DNA of 64,000 bases from Silicimonas sp. (GTDB taxonomy: Bacteria; Pseudomonadota; Alphaproteobacteria; Rhodobacterales; Rhodobacteraceae). The notes beneath the pieces are model-generated. The model saw only the letters and a list, made by a program, of their open reading frames with translations. It ran no database searches and had not been told where the DNA came from. The position numbers and the translations under genes are program-made. The DNA lies in assembly GCA_022820365.1 (NCBI GenBank), contig JAJEFO010000123.1, forward strand, positions 127,001-191,000, read 5' to 3'. Positions 9,437 through 18,655 of this stretch are shown piece by piece; the stretch's first letter is position 1; each line of letters starts with the position of its first letter.

Positions 9437-9468
9437 AGGTCCTGTTTCCTTCTTGGGGCAGGACCTGC

Positions 9469-10740
9469 CTACCCCTTGAGCCATGCCGGGATGATATCGC
9501 GATTGATCATTTCGTCAAATGCCGGACGCGACCTGATCACTGCAAACCGGTCCTCGCTGACCAAAACCTCGGGAATCAGGGGCCTGGAATTGTATTCCGA
9601 TGCCATTGCCGCCCCGTAAGCGCCCGCCGAGCGGAACGCAACGAGATCTTCTTCCGCAACAGGTGGCATTTCCCGTTCGCGCGCGAAGGTATCCCCGGTT
9701 TCGCAAACTGGACCGACGACATCGTATGTCGCCTGCTCGTTTCCAGGAACGGGCTCGGCCACGGGCACAATGTCGTGATGTGCGCCGTACATGGCGGGGC
9801 GAACTAGATCGTTCATTGCTGCATCCAGGATCAGGAATTCGCGATCCTCGCCGGACTTTACATATATGACCCGCGCAACAAGCAGCCCTGCATTCCCCGC
9901 GATCAGCCGCCCCGGTTCGATCTCGATTTCGCAATCCAGATCCCCGACGGTGTTCCTGATCACTTCGCAATACTCGATCGGAAGCGGCGGCGCGGCATTT
10001 GATCGCTCGTAGGGAATTCCCAATCCGCCCCCGAGATCCAGTCGCCGTATGTCGTGGCCGTCGGACCGCAGCATGCGGGTCAGTTCCGCTACCTTCGCAT
10101 AGGCTCTCTCGTAGGGGCCAAGATCCGTCAGCTGCGAGCCGATATGGACGTCGATGCCCGTCACGTCCAGGCCAGGCAGACCGGCGGCCTCCGCATAGAT
10201 CTCTCGCGCGCGGCTGATCGGAACACCGAACTTGTTCTCAGACCTGCCGGTCGCGATCTTCTCGTGCGTCCGTGCATCCACGTCTGGATTGATCCGAATG
10301 GCAATCGGCGCAATCACTCCAAGCCGAACGGCAACTTCGGAGAGCCTGCGCAATTCGGGTTCGCTCTCGACATTGATCTGCCGAACGCCGCCGGACAGTG
10401 CCAGCTCCATTTCGTCCGCGGTCTTTCCCACACCCGAAAAAACGATCCGCTCTCCCGGGAAACCTGCCGCGACGGCCCTACGGTACTCGCCGCCCGACAC
10501 GACATCGACGCCCGCTCCAAGTCGCGCCATTATCGCGAGCACGGCCTGGTTCGAGTTCGCCTTCATGGCGTAGCAGACAAGGTGGTCCATGCCGGCCAAG
10601 CCTTCGTCGAACAGACGGTAGTGCCGTTCCAGGGTCGCCGTCGAATAGACATAGAACGGCGTCCCCACCTCCGTCGCGATTTCCGGAAGGGGCACGTCCT
10701 CGGCGTGCAGGACGCCGTCGCGATAAAGAAAATGGTCCAT
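9469..10740 (-). CDS. lysA: Diaminopimelate decarboxylase
   Basis: A PLP enzyme of the alanine racemase/ornithine decarboxylase fold III class that decarboxylates meso-diaminopimelate to L-lysine. The 423-residue protein shows the PLP-lysine segment CYAMKANSNQAVL near residue 50, glycine-rich phosphate-binding DLGGGLGIPY, and the C-terminal CETGDTFA motif whose Cys and Glu bind substrate across the dimer. The frame extends to 10764, but the ATG at 10740 (MDHFLYRDG) is preceded by GAGGAAATGCGG and matches the family start. It leads a probable two-gene unit with TIGR02302 and is divergent from the OsmC gene. Confidence 0.96.
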   Translation of the reverse strand: MDHFLYRDGVLHAEDVPLPEIATEVGTPFYVYSTATLERHYRLFDEGLAGMDHLVCYAMKANSNQAVLAIMARLGAGVDVVSGGEYRRAVAAGFPGERIVFSGVGKTADEMELALSGGVRQINVESEPELRRLSEVAVRLGVIAPIAIRINPDVDARTHEKIATGRSENKFGVPISRAREIYAEAAGLPGLDVTGIDVHIGSQLTDLGPYERAYAKVAELTRMLRSDGHDIRRLDLGGGLGIPYERSNAAPPLPIEYCEVIRNTVGDLDCEIEIEPGRLIAGNAGLLVARVIYVKSGEDREFLILDAAMNDLVRPAMYGAHHDIVPVAEPVPGNEQATYDVVGPVCETGDTFAREREMPPVAEEDLVAFRSAGAYGAAMASEYNSRPLIPEVLVSEDRFAVIRSRPAFDEMINRDIIPAWLKG

Positions 10741-10894
10741 CCGCATTTCCTCGAGACCCGGCAAATCGTCATATCAGATGCGCGTCACGGCGCAACATTC
10801 GACCGCAATGCGGCCAGATTGCAGGCTTCGCAGCACGAGCGTCCGCTACAGGAAGTCGTTGGACATCCGCCTTGTCCGGCGAGAAAATCAAGCC

Positions 10895-11344
10895 ATGCAT
10901 GAATACACCGCCTCGATTCGCTGGACATGCGAAGGCGACTTCGCGCGTGGCCGCTACTCCCGGGCCCATGACTGGGCATTCGACGGCGGTGCCGTCGTCC
11001 GCGCCTCGCCATCGCCGCTCTCGGTCCCGCAACCCTTTTCTGACGCAGCGGCCATCGATCCGGAAGAGGCCTTCGTGGCCGCAGTCGCGTCATGCCACAT
11101 GCTTTGGTTTCTGGATCTCGCTCGGCAAGCAGGGTTGCAGGCGGCATCCTATCGCGATGAGGCCGTCGGACAAATGGAAGGCTCCCCGCATCCCTGGATC
11201 TCCCGCGTCGACCTCCATCCCGAGACCGTCTGGACGGGAACCGCCCCGGAATCCGGAAAGATCCGCGCGCTTCATCATGCCGCCCACGAGCGCTGCTTCA
11301 TTGCCAACTCGATAAAGTCGGACGTGGTGGTTAACTTGCCGTAG
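10895..11344 (+). CDS. OsmC family hydroperoxide-reducing protein
   Basis: A 149-residue protein of the OsmC/Ohr superfamily, which reduces organic or fatty-acid hydroperoxides with a pair of cysteines. Cys67 lies in AVASCHMLW and Cys134 in HERCFIANS, the expected two redox positions. The pattern EEAFVAAVASCH places it with the general OsmC branch rather than Ohr. The frame is open further upstream, but the ATG at 10895 starts the conserved first strand (MHEYTASIRW). It is transcribed divergently from lysA across about 150 bases. Substrate preference cannot be read from sequence. Confidence 0.9.
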   Translation: MHEYTASIRWTCEGDFARGRYSRAHDWAFDGGAVVRASPSPLSVPQPFSDAAAIDPEEAFVAAVASCHMLWFLDLARQAGLQAASYRDEAVGQMEGSPHPWISRVDLHPETVWTGTAPESGKIRALHHAAHERCFIANSIKSDVVVNLP

Positions 11345-11470
11345 GAATCCGCGAGGCGGATTTCCGCACATCTCAAGTTCCAGCGAAACTGGAACAATGT
11401 GGCCACCTCGGCCAACCTGACCGGCAAGGGAGATTCCGGGTTGGACAGAACGACCTGTCCCGTGCGTTCG

Positions 11471-11599
11471 TCAGAGCTTCCCGACAACGCCGATTCTTGC
11501 CTCGCCCGACACGCTGACGCCCTGCCCCTTCGGATGTGGCGGACCGTCCACGCCGCATGCGCCCAGAACCAGGACGAAGAGAAGCGCCAACAATCTCAC
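11471..11599 (-). CDS. lptM: Small LptM-like lipoprotein
   Basis: A 42-residue lipoprotein: a GTG start at 11599, MRLLALLFVLVLGAC with a lipobox ending in Cys15, then GVDGPPHPKG. This matches the short lipoprotein-attachment family whose E. coli member LptM (YifL) binds and stabilises the LptD/LptE outer-membrane LPS translocon. The family is commonly encoded between argH and lysA in alphaproteobacteria, which is the arrangement here (argH ends at 11718 on the same strand). It is too short for most gene finders, and the longer open frame upstream overlaps argH and is not needed. Symbol given by family and position; function is inferred. Confidence 0.75.
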   Translation of the reverse strand: MRLLALLFVLVLGACGVDGPPHPKGQGVSVSGEARIGVVGKL

Positions 11600-11717
11600 G
11601 GCAACACCGTCACGCCGGGGACGCCCGTTCGCGCCGGAATCGAAAGCCCGGCGCTGAACCCAAGCGTCCGGTCCTGCGGTCCCGCATCCAGGACCGGCGC
11701 AAGCCATGCCGATCCGC

Positions 11718-13106
11718 TCACGAGAGCCGCTCCCGCCACAGCACGACCTGTTCGCGCACTCTTTCCGGTGCCGTTCCGCCAAAAGACGTGCGGCTTCGAA
11801 CCGAAGTTTCTGCTCCCAGCACGTCCCGGGCTTGGTCCGTGATCGCTTTGTGAACCGACTTCATCTGTTCAAGCGTCAGTTCCTGAAGTTCCTTGTTCTC
11901 GGCCTCCGCCATCGCCACCAGCCTGCCGGTCGCCTCATGCGCCTCCCGAAACGGCAGGCGCGCCTCCCGCACCAGCCAGTCGGCGAAATCGGTGGAGGTG
12001 GAAAAGCCTGACGACGCTGCGGCGGACAGGACTTCCGGGTCGGCAGACATGTCCCGAACCATGCCTTCCATCGCCGCCAGCACCAGCATCAGCGAATCCG
12101 CAGCGTCGAAGACCTGCTCCTTGTCTTCCTGCAGGTCCTTGGAATAGGCCAGCGCGAGGCCCTTCATGACGGTGAACAGACCCACGGCGCTCCCGAGGAT
12201 GCGCCCGGTCTTTGCCCGCACGAGCTCGGCTGCATCCGGGTTCCTCTTCTGCGGCATGATCGACGAGCCGGTCGAAAAGCGGTCCGAAAGCGAGACGAAC
12301 CGGAACTGCGCACTCGACCAGATCACGACTTCCTCGGCCAGCCGGCTGAGATGCATTGCCACGATGGCGCTCGCCGCCAGGAATTCCAGTGCAAAATCCC
12401 GATCTGCCACGGCGTCGAGCGAATTCGCCATCGGCCGGTCAAATCCAAGCGCATTCGCCGTTGCATCCCGGTCGATTGGAAAGGACGTTCCTGCCAAGGC
12501 GCCGGCTCCGAGCGGACACTCGTTCATCCGCGTCCGCGCGTCAGCCAGCCTCGAGGCGTCGCGCTCCAGCATTTCGACATACGCCATCATGTGGTGGCCC
12601 CATGTCACAGGCTGCGCCGTCTGCAGATGAGTGAACCCGGGCATCACCCAGTCCGCGCCGGCTTCGGCCTGGCCAACGAGCGCCCGCTGCAGGGCCCTGA
12701 TGCCTGCAATCGCCGCATCGCATTGATCCCGCACCCAAAGACGCAGGTCGGTCGCGACCTGGTCGTTCCGGCTCCGAGCGGTGTGAAGCCGTCCCGCAGG
12801 CGCACCAATCAATTCCTGCAAGCGCGACTCGATGTTCATGTGGATGTCCTCAAGCGCGACCTGAAACCGGAACGTGCCGGTTTCAATCTCTGACAACACC
12901 GTGAGCAGGCCTTCCCGGATCGCCTTGGCATCGCTATCCGTGATGATGCCCGTTGCTGCAAGCATCGCCGCGTGGGCAAGCGAACCTTCGATGTCGTGTC
13001 GCGCCAGCCGCTGGTCGAATCCGATGGAAGCGTTGATCGCTTCCATGATCGCATCCGGACCGGCTTCAAAGCGGCCGCCCCACATCTTGTTCGCGTCGTC
13101 AGTCAT
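11718..13106 (-). CDS. argH: Argininosuccinate lyase
   Basis: Cleaves argininosuccinate to arginine and fumarate in arginine synthesis. The 462-residue protein has the fumarase/aspartase superfamily signature [12 protein letters not shown] around residues 275-290 (written here as [13 protein letters not shown]), the MWGGRFE N-terminus, and the [16 protein letters not shown] motif near residue 110. Length and motifs are fully typical. It is followed on the same strand by the LptM-like lipoprotein and is divergent from the TlpA-like gene, with starts 21 bases apart, so their promoters overlap the opposite gene ends. Confidence 0.97.
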   Translation of the reverse strand: MTDDANKMWGGRFEAGPDAIMEAINASIGFDQRLARHDIEGSLAHAAMLAATGIITDSDAKAIREGLLTVLSEIETGTFRFQVALEDIHMNIESRLQELIGAPAGRLHTARSRNDQVATDLRLWVRDQCDAAIAGIRALQRALVGQAEAGADWVMPGFTHLQTAQPVTWGHHMMAYVEMLERDASRLADARTRMNECPLGAGALAGTSFPIDRDATANALGFDRPMANSLDAVADRDFALEFLAASAIVAMHLSRLAEEVVIWSSAQFRFVSLSDRFSTGSSIMPQKRNPDAAELVRAKTGRILGSAVGLFTVMKGLALAYSKDLQEDKEQVFDAADSLMLVLAAMEGMVRDMSADPEVLSAAASSGFSTSTDFADWLVREARLPFREAHEATGRLVAMAEAENKELQELTLEQMKSVHKAITDQARDVLGAETSVRSRTSFGGTAPERVREQVVLWRERLS

Positions 13107-13127
13107 CTGGTCTCCGGAGGGAGTTCA

Positions 13128-13685
13128 ATGTCCCGTTTCTTCGCCGTTCTCTACACTTGCCTTGCGCTCACTGCAAACCACGCCAGCGCGGACATCGGCA
13201 GGCTCGAGGATCTGCGCGAAGGGACGATGAGGAAACTTGTCTTTGCGGAACCGAAGGCCGTGCCCGACACCGGCTTTACCGACTCCGAAGGGGGTGCACA
13301 TCAGCTATCCGACTTCAACGGCAAGTTCGTGCTCTTGAACTTCTGGGCCACCTGGTGCGCACCCTGCCGCAAGGAAATGCCCATGCTTTCGGAACTGCAA
13401 CGCGAATTCGGCGGCGAACGGTTCGAAGTCGTGACCATTGCCACGGGGCGCAATTCCCTTCCGGGCATCCGCAGGTTCTTCCAAGAGACAGGTGTCGACA
13501 ACCTCCCGCTCTTTCTCGATCCAAGACAGAACCTCGCCCGCAGCATGGGGGTTTTCGGCCTTCCAGCTACCGTGATCCTTGACATGGACGGCCGGGAAAT
13601 CGCCCGGATGCGCGGAGACGCCGAATGGTACGGCGAAAGCGCGAGGGCGATCATCCGGGCCCTGACCGAATCCCGTGAAGATTAG
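13128..13685 (+). CDS. TlpA-like periplasmic thioredoxin
   Basis: A 185-residue thiol-disulfide oxidoreductase of the TlpA/ResA group. A signal peptide or anchor occupies residues 1-21, and the redox motif WCAPC (Cys77, Cys80) lies in NFWATWCAPCRKE. The cis-proline region follows as FGLPATVILD. Such proteins keep periplasmic cysteines reduced, for example in cytochrome c or copper-site assembly. The start at 13128 follows GGAGGGAG; the frame continues upstream into argH but without need. The neighbouring argH is the usual partner of this gene in Rhodobacterales, as far as I recall. Confidence 0.88.
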   Translation: MSRFFAVLYTCLALTANHASADIGRLEDLREGTMRKLVFAEPKAVPDTGFTDSEGGAHQLSDFNGKFVLLNFWATWCAPCRKEMPMLSELQREFGGERFEVVTIATGRNSLPGIRRFFQETGVDNLPLFLDPRQNLARSMGVFGLPATVILDMDGREIARMRGDAEWYGESARAIIRALTESRED

Positions 13686-13799
13686 AGGCCCGGCCTTCAT
13701 GACGATGATTCTGTCGCCGAAATCGCAAAGCCCTCTGGTCCCGTTCCGTTGCATCGGATAATCTGGCGAGAACCCCATCCTTCCCAGGAGGACATCTGA

Positions 13800-15173
13800 A
13801 TGAACATTGTTCCGAACGACCTCGCCGACGTGATCGAAGCCGACCGCGCGCACATCTGGCATCACCTGATGCAGCACAAGCCCCTGGAGACAACCGATCC
13901 CCGCGTCATGGTCGAAGGCAAGGGCGTGCGCGTCTGGGACGCGGCTGGCAGCGAGTACATCGACGCCGTCTCGGGCGGAGTGTGGACCGTCAACGTCGGC
14001 TATGGTCGCGAGCGCATTGCCAACGCCATCCGAGACCAGCTCGTTCAGATTCCGTATTTTTCGGGCAGTGCGGGCTCGATCCCCGGCGCGAATTTCGCCA
14101 GGAAGCTGACCGGGCTGCTACCCGGCCTGACGCGTGTCTACTATGCGAATTCCGGTTCCGAGGCGAACGAGAAAGCCTTCAAGATGGTCCGCCAGATCGC
14201 GCACAAGAAATACGGCGGCAAGAAGCACAAGATCCTCTTTCGCGAACGCGACTATCACGGCACGACGATCGCCTGCCTTTCCGCAGGCGGACAGCCCGAG
14301 CGGAATGCCCAGTACGGCCCTTTCACGCCCGGCTTCGTGGAAGTGCCGCACTGCCTCGAATACCGCGCCCAGGTCGAAACCGAATACTACGGCGAGTGGG
14401 CGGCTGACCAAGTCGAAGAGGTCATCCTGCGCGAAGGCGCCGATACCGTGGGCGCGCTGTGCCTCGAGCCCGTTACGGCCGGCGGGGGCGTCATACCGCC
14501 GCCCGAAGGATACTGGGAACGGATTCAGGAAATCTGCAGGAAGCATGACGTCCTGCTCCATATCGACGAGGTCGTCTGCGGCGTCGGACGCACCGGAACA
14601 TGGTTCGGCTACCAGCACTTCGGCATCAAGCCCGACTTCGTGACCATGGCAAAAGGCGTGGCCTCGGGATATGCCGCGATCGCCTGCATGGTCACGACCG
14701 ACGAGGTCTTCGCCATGTTCAAGGACGATGCCGACGACCCCATGAACTATTTCCGCGACATCTCGACATTTGGCGGCTGCACCGCCGGACCGGCTGCAGC
14801 GCTCGAGAACGTCGCGATCATCGAGGAAGAGGACCTCCTCGACAACACGACTCGGATGGGTGCGCGCCTTATCGACAACCTGCATTCGCTTCAGGAGAGG
14901 CACCGCGTCATAGGCGACGTGCGCGGCAAGGGGCTGTTCTGCGGGGCCGAACTCGTTGCCGACCGCGTGACCAAGGAGCCGGTCGACGAGAAGACGGTCC
15001 TGGCAGTCGTCGCGGACTGCGCGAAGCAAGGCGTCATCATCGGCGCTACGAACCGCTCGATGCCCGGGCTCAACAACACGCTTTGCTTCTCGCCTCCGCT
15101 GATCTCGACCGCCGACGACATTGACCGGATCACTGCCGCGGTGGACAAGGCGCTGACCAGGATATTCTCCTGA
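13800..15173 (+). CDS. tpa: Taurine-pyruvate aminotransferase (class III PLP)
   Basis: A 457-residue class III aminotransferase. It closely resembles Tpa, which transfers the amino group of taurine to pyruvate, giving sulfoacetaldehyde and alanine. Family-specific stretches include HLMQHKPLETTDPR, DAVSGGVWTVNVGYGRERI and YANSGSEANEKA. The catalytic lysine is Lys285 in VTMAKGVASGY, with the PLP-contacting Asp in LLHIDEVVCG. A strong AGGAGG sits 11 bases before the ATG. No tauABC, xsc or taurine regulator is nearby, so it is an orphan here; a role with related amines (beta-alanine, hypotaurine) remains possible. Confidence 0.85.
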   Translation: MNIVPNDLADVIEADRAHIWHHLMQHKPLETTDPRVMVEGKGVRVWDAAGSEYIDAVSGGVWTVNVGYGRERIANAIRDQLVQIPYFSGSAGSIPGANFARKLTGLLPGLTRVYYANSGSEANEKAFKMVRQIAHKKYGGKKHKILFRERDYHGTTIACLSAGGQPERNAQYGPFTPGFVEVPHCLEYRAQVETEYYGEWAADQVEEVILREGADTVGALCLEPVTAGGGVIPPPEGYWERIQEICRKHDVLLHIDEVVCGVGRTGTWFGYQHFGIKPDFVTMAKGVASGYAAIACMVTTDEVFAMFKDDADDPMNYFRDISTFGGCTAGPAAALENVAIIEEEDLLDNTTRMGARLIDNLHSLQERHRVIGDVRGKGLFCGAELVADRVTKEPVDEKTVLAVVADCAKQGVIIGATNRSMPGLNNTLCFSPPLISTADDIDRITAAVDKALTRIFS

Positions 15174-15214
15174 GATCCGACCGGGACGGAACGGCGGACG
15201 AGGCACATGCTTAA

Positions 15215-15237
15215 GGCCGGCCCAGGCGTGGCCGGCC
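15215..15237. terminator. Strong hairpin between convergent genes
   Basis: Two copies of the 8-base palindrome GGCCGGCC flank a 7-base loop, giving a very stable stem 42 bases after tpa and 22 bases before the transglycosylase stop. No T-run follows, so it may act as a bidirectional transcription barrier rather than a classic intrinsic terminator. Confidence 0.5.
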
Positions 15238-15258
15238 GAGATCAGCGCTCGCAAGCAA

Positions 15259-16431
15259 TCAGAGCAGGTCGAGAAGCTCAAGCGTCGGCCAAGCATCCGC
15301 CGGCAAGCCGAGGCGGACCTGTTCCTTCTGCACCGCGCTGCGGGTCTTGGCACCGATGATGCCGTCTATTCCGCCGACATCATGGCCGCGTGCTTCGAGC
15401 CGTTCCTGCAATGCCTTGACCTGGTCCTCGTCAAGCGCTGTGCCAGGCTCACCCGCATCGTAGACAGGCGCCCCTTCAAGGCGCATCGCGAAATGGGCGG
15501 CAGTGATCACGTAGACGAAGCTCTTGTTCCACTCCAGGAACACGTTGAAGTTCGGATAGATCATGAAGGCGGGTCCGTTCCGGCCCTGGGGCAGCAATAT
15601 CGCCGCTTCGAGATCCGGCGCGGCCAGCCTTCCCGATCTCGCCCTGACCCCGGCCGCCACCCAGTCAGACGCGCGCTTCCAATTGTCGAAACCAGTCTCG
15701 GACCAGTCGAAGCGCTGCGGCATCCGGACTTCCTGCATCCAGGGCTGATTCTGTTGCCAGCCGAGATTGATGAGCATTCTGGCGCCCGAAACCAAGGCGT
15801 CCGTCGGGGAGCCCTTCAAGTCGACCTTTCCGTCGCCGTCGGCGTCGACGCCGTTGAGAAGAATGTCTTCGGGCAGCATCTGGACCATTCCGATTTCACC
15901 GGCCCATGCGCCCTTCGTGTTGACGGGGTCCAGTCCGCCTCGCTCGAACAGCTCGATCGCGGCCAGGACCTGGGGTCGAAACAGCTCTGGCCGCCTGCAG
16001 TCATGGGCAAGCGTGACCAGCGAATTGACCGTGTTGAAATCGCCCTGAACAACGCCGAAGTCGGTCTCGAAGCCCCAGAATGCCAGCAGAACGCCTCGGG
16101 AAACGCCGTACTCGCGTTCGATTCGGTCGAAGACATGCGCCCACTTCTTTGCGTTCTCCGATCCATGATGAAGCCTGTGCTGGCTGATCAGGCGCCCGGA
16201 AAACTCGATGAAGGGAATCTGGAATATCCCCTGCGCCCGGTCTGCCCGGATGACCTTCGGGTCGTGGGCTGCGTGTTCAAGGAAGCGGTCGACCACCTGC
16301 TCGGAATGGCCGTTTCCAATTGCCTCGTCCCTGATGCCGTCAAGAAACGCGTCGAAGGGCCCTCCGCAGGGCTGGGCACCGACAGACGGGGCGCCAAGGA
16401 AAAAGGCGGTCAAGGCAATGACTGTTTTCAC
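15259..16431 (-). CDS. MltB-family lytic murein transglycosylase with peptidoglycan-binding domain
   Basis: A 390-residue secreted enzyme that cleaves the glycan strands of murein, forming 1,6-anhydromuramic ends. The signal peptide is residues 1-19 (cut after VGAQ). The catalytic glutamate is Glu122 in AFWGFETDFG, and GEIGMVQMLPEDIL is the expected substrate groove. A C-terminal PG_binding_1 repeat (about 335-388) carries the DGIIGAKTRSAV signature. The start is a GTG at 16431 with AAGGA upstream; longer frames run to 16650 but lack a signal peptide. It stands alone on the minus strand, convergent with tpa and divergent from the IMPase gene. Confidence 0.88.
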   Translation of the reverse strand: MKTVIALTAFFLGAPSVGAQPCGGPFDAFLDGIRDEAIGNGHSEQVVDRFLEHAAHDPKVIRADRAQGIFQIPFIEFSGRLISQHRLHHGSENAKKWAHVFDRIEREYGVSRGVLLAFWGFETDFGVVQGDFNTVNSLVTLAHDCRRPELFRPQVLAAIELFERGGLDPVNTKGAWAGEIGMVQMLPEDILLNGVDADGDGKVDLKGSPTDALVSGARMLINLGWQQNQPWMQEVRMPQRFDWSETGFDNWKRASDWVAAGVRARSGRLAAPDLEAAILLPQGRNGPAFMIYPNFNVFLEWNKSFVYVITAAHFAMRLEGAPVYDAGEPGTALDEDQVKALQERLEARGHDVGGIDGIIGAKTRSAVQKEQVRLGLPADAWPTLELLDLL

Positions 16432-16630
16432 GTTCGGAATCCTTCGACACTGCTCCCGCCGGAGATTTCCGGTCTCCGACAGACAAGCATCAGGCTTCGG
16501 TTGCGTCAAGGTTGCTTCACGATCCAGAACTCGCCTCGGTCCGATCGATCCCGGAATGGCGGCGGCCTGCGGCTCTTGTTGGGACACGGCTTGCCACGCA
16601 GCGCCAATTGATTGATCGCGCGGTGAATTC

Positions 16631-17437
16631 GTGCTGAAATCCCTGTTCATGACCTTCGAAGAAAAGTCTGCATTTTCGATAGATCTCTGCCAGTCCGCCG
16701 GATTGCTGGCGCGAGACTACTTCGCGCAACGCGATCAATTGCGTGTTGACCGGAAAGGTTCGCATGACTGGGTGAGCGAAGCCGACCGCAAGGTCGAATC
16801 GTTCATCCGCGAGAGAATTTCCGAAGCTTGGCCGGATGACCGAATCGTTGGCGAAGAACATGGCGTCGCCGCTGGCGCAAACGGCTTCACATGGGTCATT
16901 GACCCGATTGACGGCACCACGAACTTCCTCAACGGCATTCCGACCTGGACGATTGTTCTCGCTGGTGTGTCAGGAGGCAAAACGCAATTCGGCGTAGTTC
17001 ACGACCCGATCTACGGCGAGACCTTTTCGGCGCTTCGCGGTTCTGGAGCAAGACTCAACGGACAAGCGGTTCACGTGGCGGAAAGCAAGTCTCTGAACGA
17101 AGGGACCGTGGGGATGGGTTACTCAAACCGCATAAGTCCCGATAATGTCACGTCGATTGTGAACGCACTTGTTGTCAGCGGGACGATGTTCAATCGCAAT
17201 GCCAGCGGGGCCCTGTCGTTGGCGTACGTGGCCGCAGGGCGAATGCTTGGGTATGTGGAGGAGCACATGAACGCGTGGGACTGCCTCGCTGGTCAGCTTC
17301 TCGTGGCCGAGGCGGGCGGAGTGGTCGAGGATCAGAACGCCAACGAGATGATCCGCGTAGGGGGGCGCGTGATCGCCGGTGCACCACAGGTCTTTGAGGA
17401 ACTGAAATCCATCGCGATACCTGCCTGGGGCGGATGA
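16631..17437 (+). CDS. Inositol-monophosphatase-family phosphatase
   Basis: A 268-residue metal-dependent phosphatase. The Mg2+-binding motifs are GEEHG (74-78), DPIDGTTNF (91-99) and WDCLAG near residue 217, all intact. Members hydrolyse inositol-1-phosphate, fructose-1,6-bisphosphate, histidinol phosphate or other small phosphoesters. Here it lies tail-to-tail with an AfuABC-like transporter and leads a region of phosphorus genes, so hydrolysis of an imported sugar phosphate is plausible; that is inference from context. The start may be the GTG at 16631 or the ATG at 16649 (MTFEEKS); neither has a clear ribosome binding site. Confidence 0.85.
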   Translation: MLKSLFMTFEEKSAFSIDLCQSAGLLARDYFAQRDQLRVDRKGSHDWVSEADRKVESFIRERISEAWPDDRIVGEEHGVAAGANGFTWVIDPIDGTTNFLNGIPTWTIVLAGVSGGKTQFGVVHDPIYGETFSALRGSGARLNGQAVHVAESKSLNEGTVGMGYSNRISPDNVTSIVNALVVSGTMFNRNASGALSLAYVAAGRMLGYVEEHMNAWDCLAGQLLVAEAGGVVEDQNANEMIRVGGRVIAGAPQVFEELKSIAIPAWGG

Positions 17438-17575
17438 GGCTGAACCAATGGCTTCCTGCAGCGCTGCAGCGCAAGGTCGCAAACACCGCCGAATCGGCAA
17501 TGCACCTGCGCGGACCGGTCAAGCCGCCGAGCGATGCCTGGAACATTCGGGTTGCAACGCAGCCAGACGGGTCCG

Positions 17576-18643
17576 CTACGCCTCTCCAGGCAGCAGCACA
17601 GGTCCTCTTGAGGCAAAGGACATGTACAAGTTCGTGCCGACCTCCAGCGGATTTTCCACATCATCCTGCACGGCAAAGACCTGTCCGAACCCGCCCTCCA
17701 ACGTGTATTCCATCCGTACGCCTACATATGTTGCCTTTGCGACCGTCGCTTGCACGCCCGTGTCGCCATCAAGGACAATTCGGGAGGGACGTACAGCAAG
17801 CGTGGCCGGCCCGGGAGACAATCCTCGCGCCGGCAACTGGTGCCGGTAGCCTTCGATTTCGATCATCGCGGTTCCGCCATCCAGTTCGACAATTTGGCAC
17901 TCGATGAGGTTCGCCTCTCCAATGAAGTCGGCGACAAAGCGGTCATTGGGGGCGTCAAAGAGTTCGCGAGGCGTGCCGGTCTGGGCGATGGCTGCGTTGC
18001 GCATCACGACGATCTCGTCGGAAACCGCGAGCGCCTCTTCCTGGTCATGGGTGACGTAGACCACGGTCAGGCCGAGCTCCTGCTGGATCGCGCGGATGTC
18101 CTCGCGAACCTGCCGGCGCAACTTGGCATCGAGATTTGATAGCGGTTCGTCAAAGAGCAGAACCTGCGGCTCGAGCACCAGGGCACGCGCCACCGCAACT
18201 CGTTGCTGCTGACCACCCGACAACTCGGCCGGCAGGCGCCCGTCGAAACCCTTTAGGCCCACCAGATCCAGCCCCTGCAACGCGCGAGAACGGGCTTCCC
18301 CCTTTCCGAAACCCGAGAAGGTCAGGCCATACATGACGTTTTCCAGCACGCTCATATGTGGAAAGAGCGCGTAGGACTGGAAAACCATCGACACGTCGCG
18401 GTCGGTGGCCGGCAACTTTGTGACATCCACGTCGCCAATGGTTATTCGGCCCGAAGTGGCCATCTCCAGCCCCGCAATCATCCTGAGTGTCGTGGTCTTT
18501 CCGCACCCCGAAGGACCAAGGAGGGTCACGAGCTTTCCGGCGTCCACTGCGAGGTCGATGTTATCGACTGCAACGACATCCTTGCCGAATTTCTTTGAGA
18601 CGCCTTCGAATCGGATAGGTGCGGCCTTGGATGCGATGCTCAT
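17576..18643 (-). CDS. ABC transporter ATP-binding protein (AfuC/FbpC/PotA type)
   Basis: The 355-residue ATPase subunit of a spermidine/iron/sugar-phosphate class importer. It has Walker A GPSGCGKTTT, Q-loop at MVFQSYALFPH, signature LSGGQQQ, Walker [12 protein letters not shown] and H-loop THDQEE, followed by a TOBE domain in the last 110 residues. It is the last gene of the unit substrate-binding protein, permease, ATPase (20 kb to 17.6 kb), 12 bases after the permease. Ferric-ion annotation would be automatic for this family; the neighbours here point instead to a phosphorylated substrate, as shown experimentally for AfuABC of Actinobacillus and E. coli. Confidence 0.9.
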   Translation of the reverse strand: MSIASKAAPIRFEGVSKKFGKDVVAVDNIDLAVDAGKLVTLLGPSGCGKTTTLRMIAGLEMATSGRITIGDVDVTKLPATDRDVSMVFQSYALFPHMSVLENVMYGLTFSGFGKGEARSRALQGLDLVGLKGFDGRLPAELSGGQQQRVAVARALVLEPQVLLFDEPLSNLDAKLRRQVREDIRAIQQELGLTVVYVTHDQEEALAVSDEIVVMRNAAIAQTGTPRELFDAPNDRFVADFIGEANLIECQIVELDGGTAMIEIEGYRHQLPARGLSPGPATLAVRPSRIVLDGDTGVQATVAKATYVGVRMEYTLEGGFGQVFAVQDDVENPLEVGTNLYMSFASRGPVLLPGEA

Positions 18644-18655
18644 CTTACGCTCTCC

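Noticed and set aside
14118-15353. 411-codon minus-strand open frame
   Set aside because: Antisense to taurine-pyruvate aminotransferase; it also runs through the hairpin between the convergent genes.
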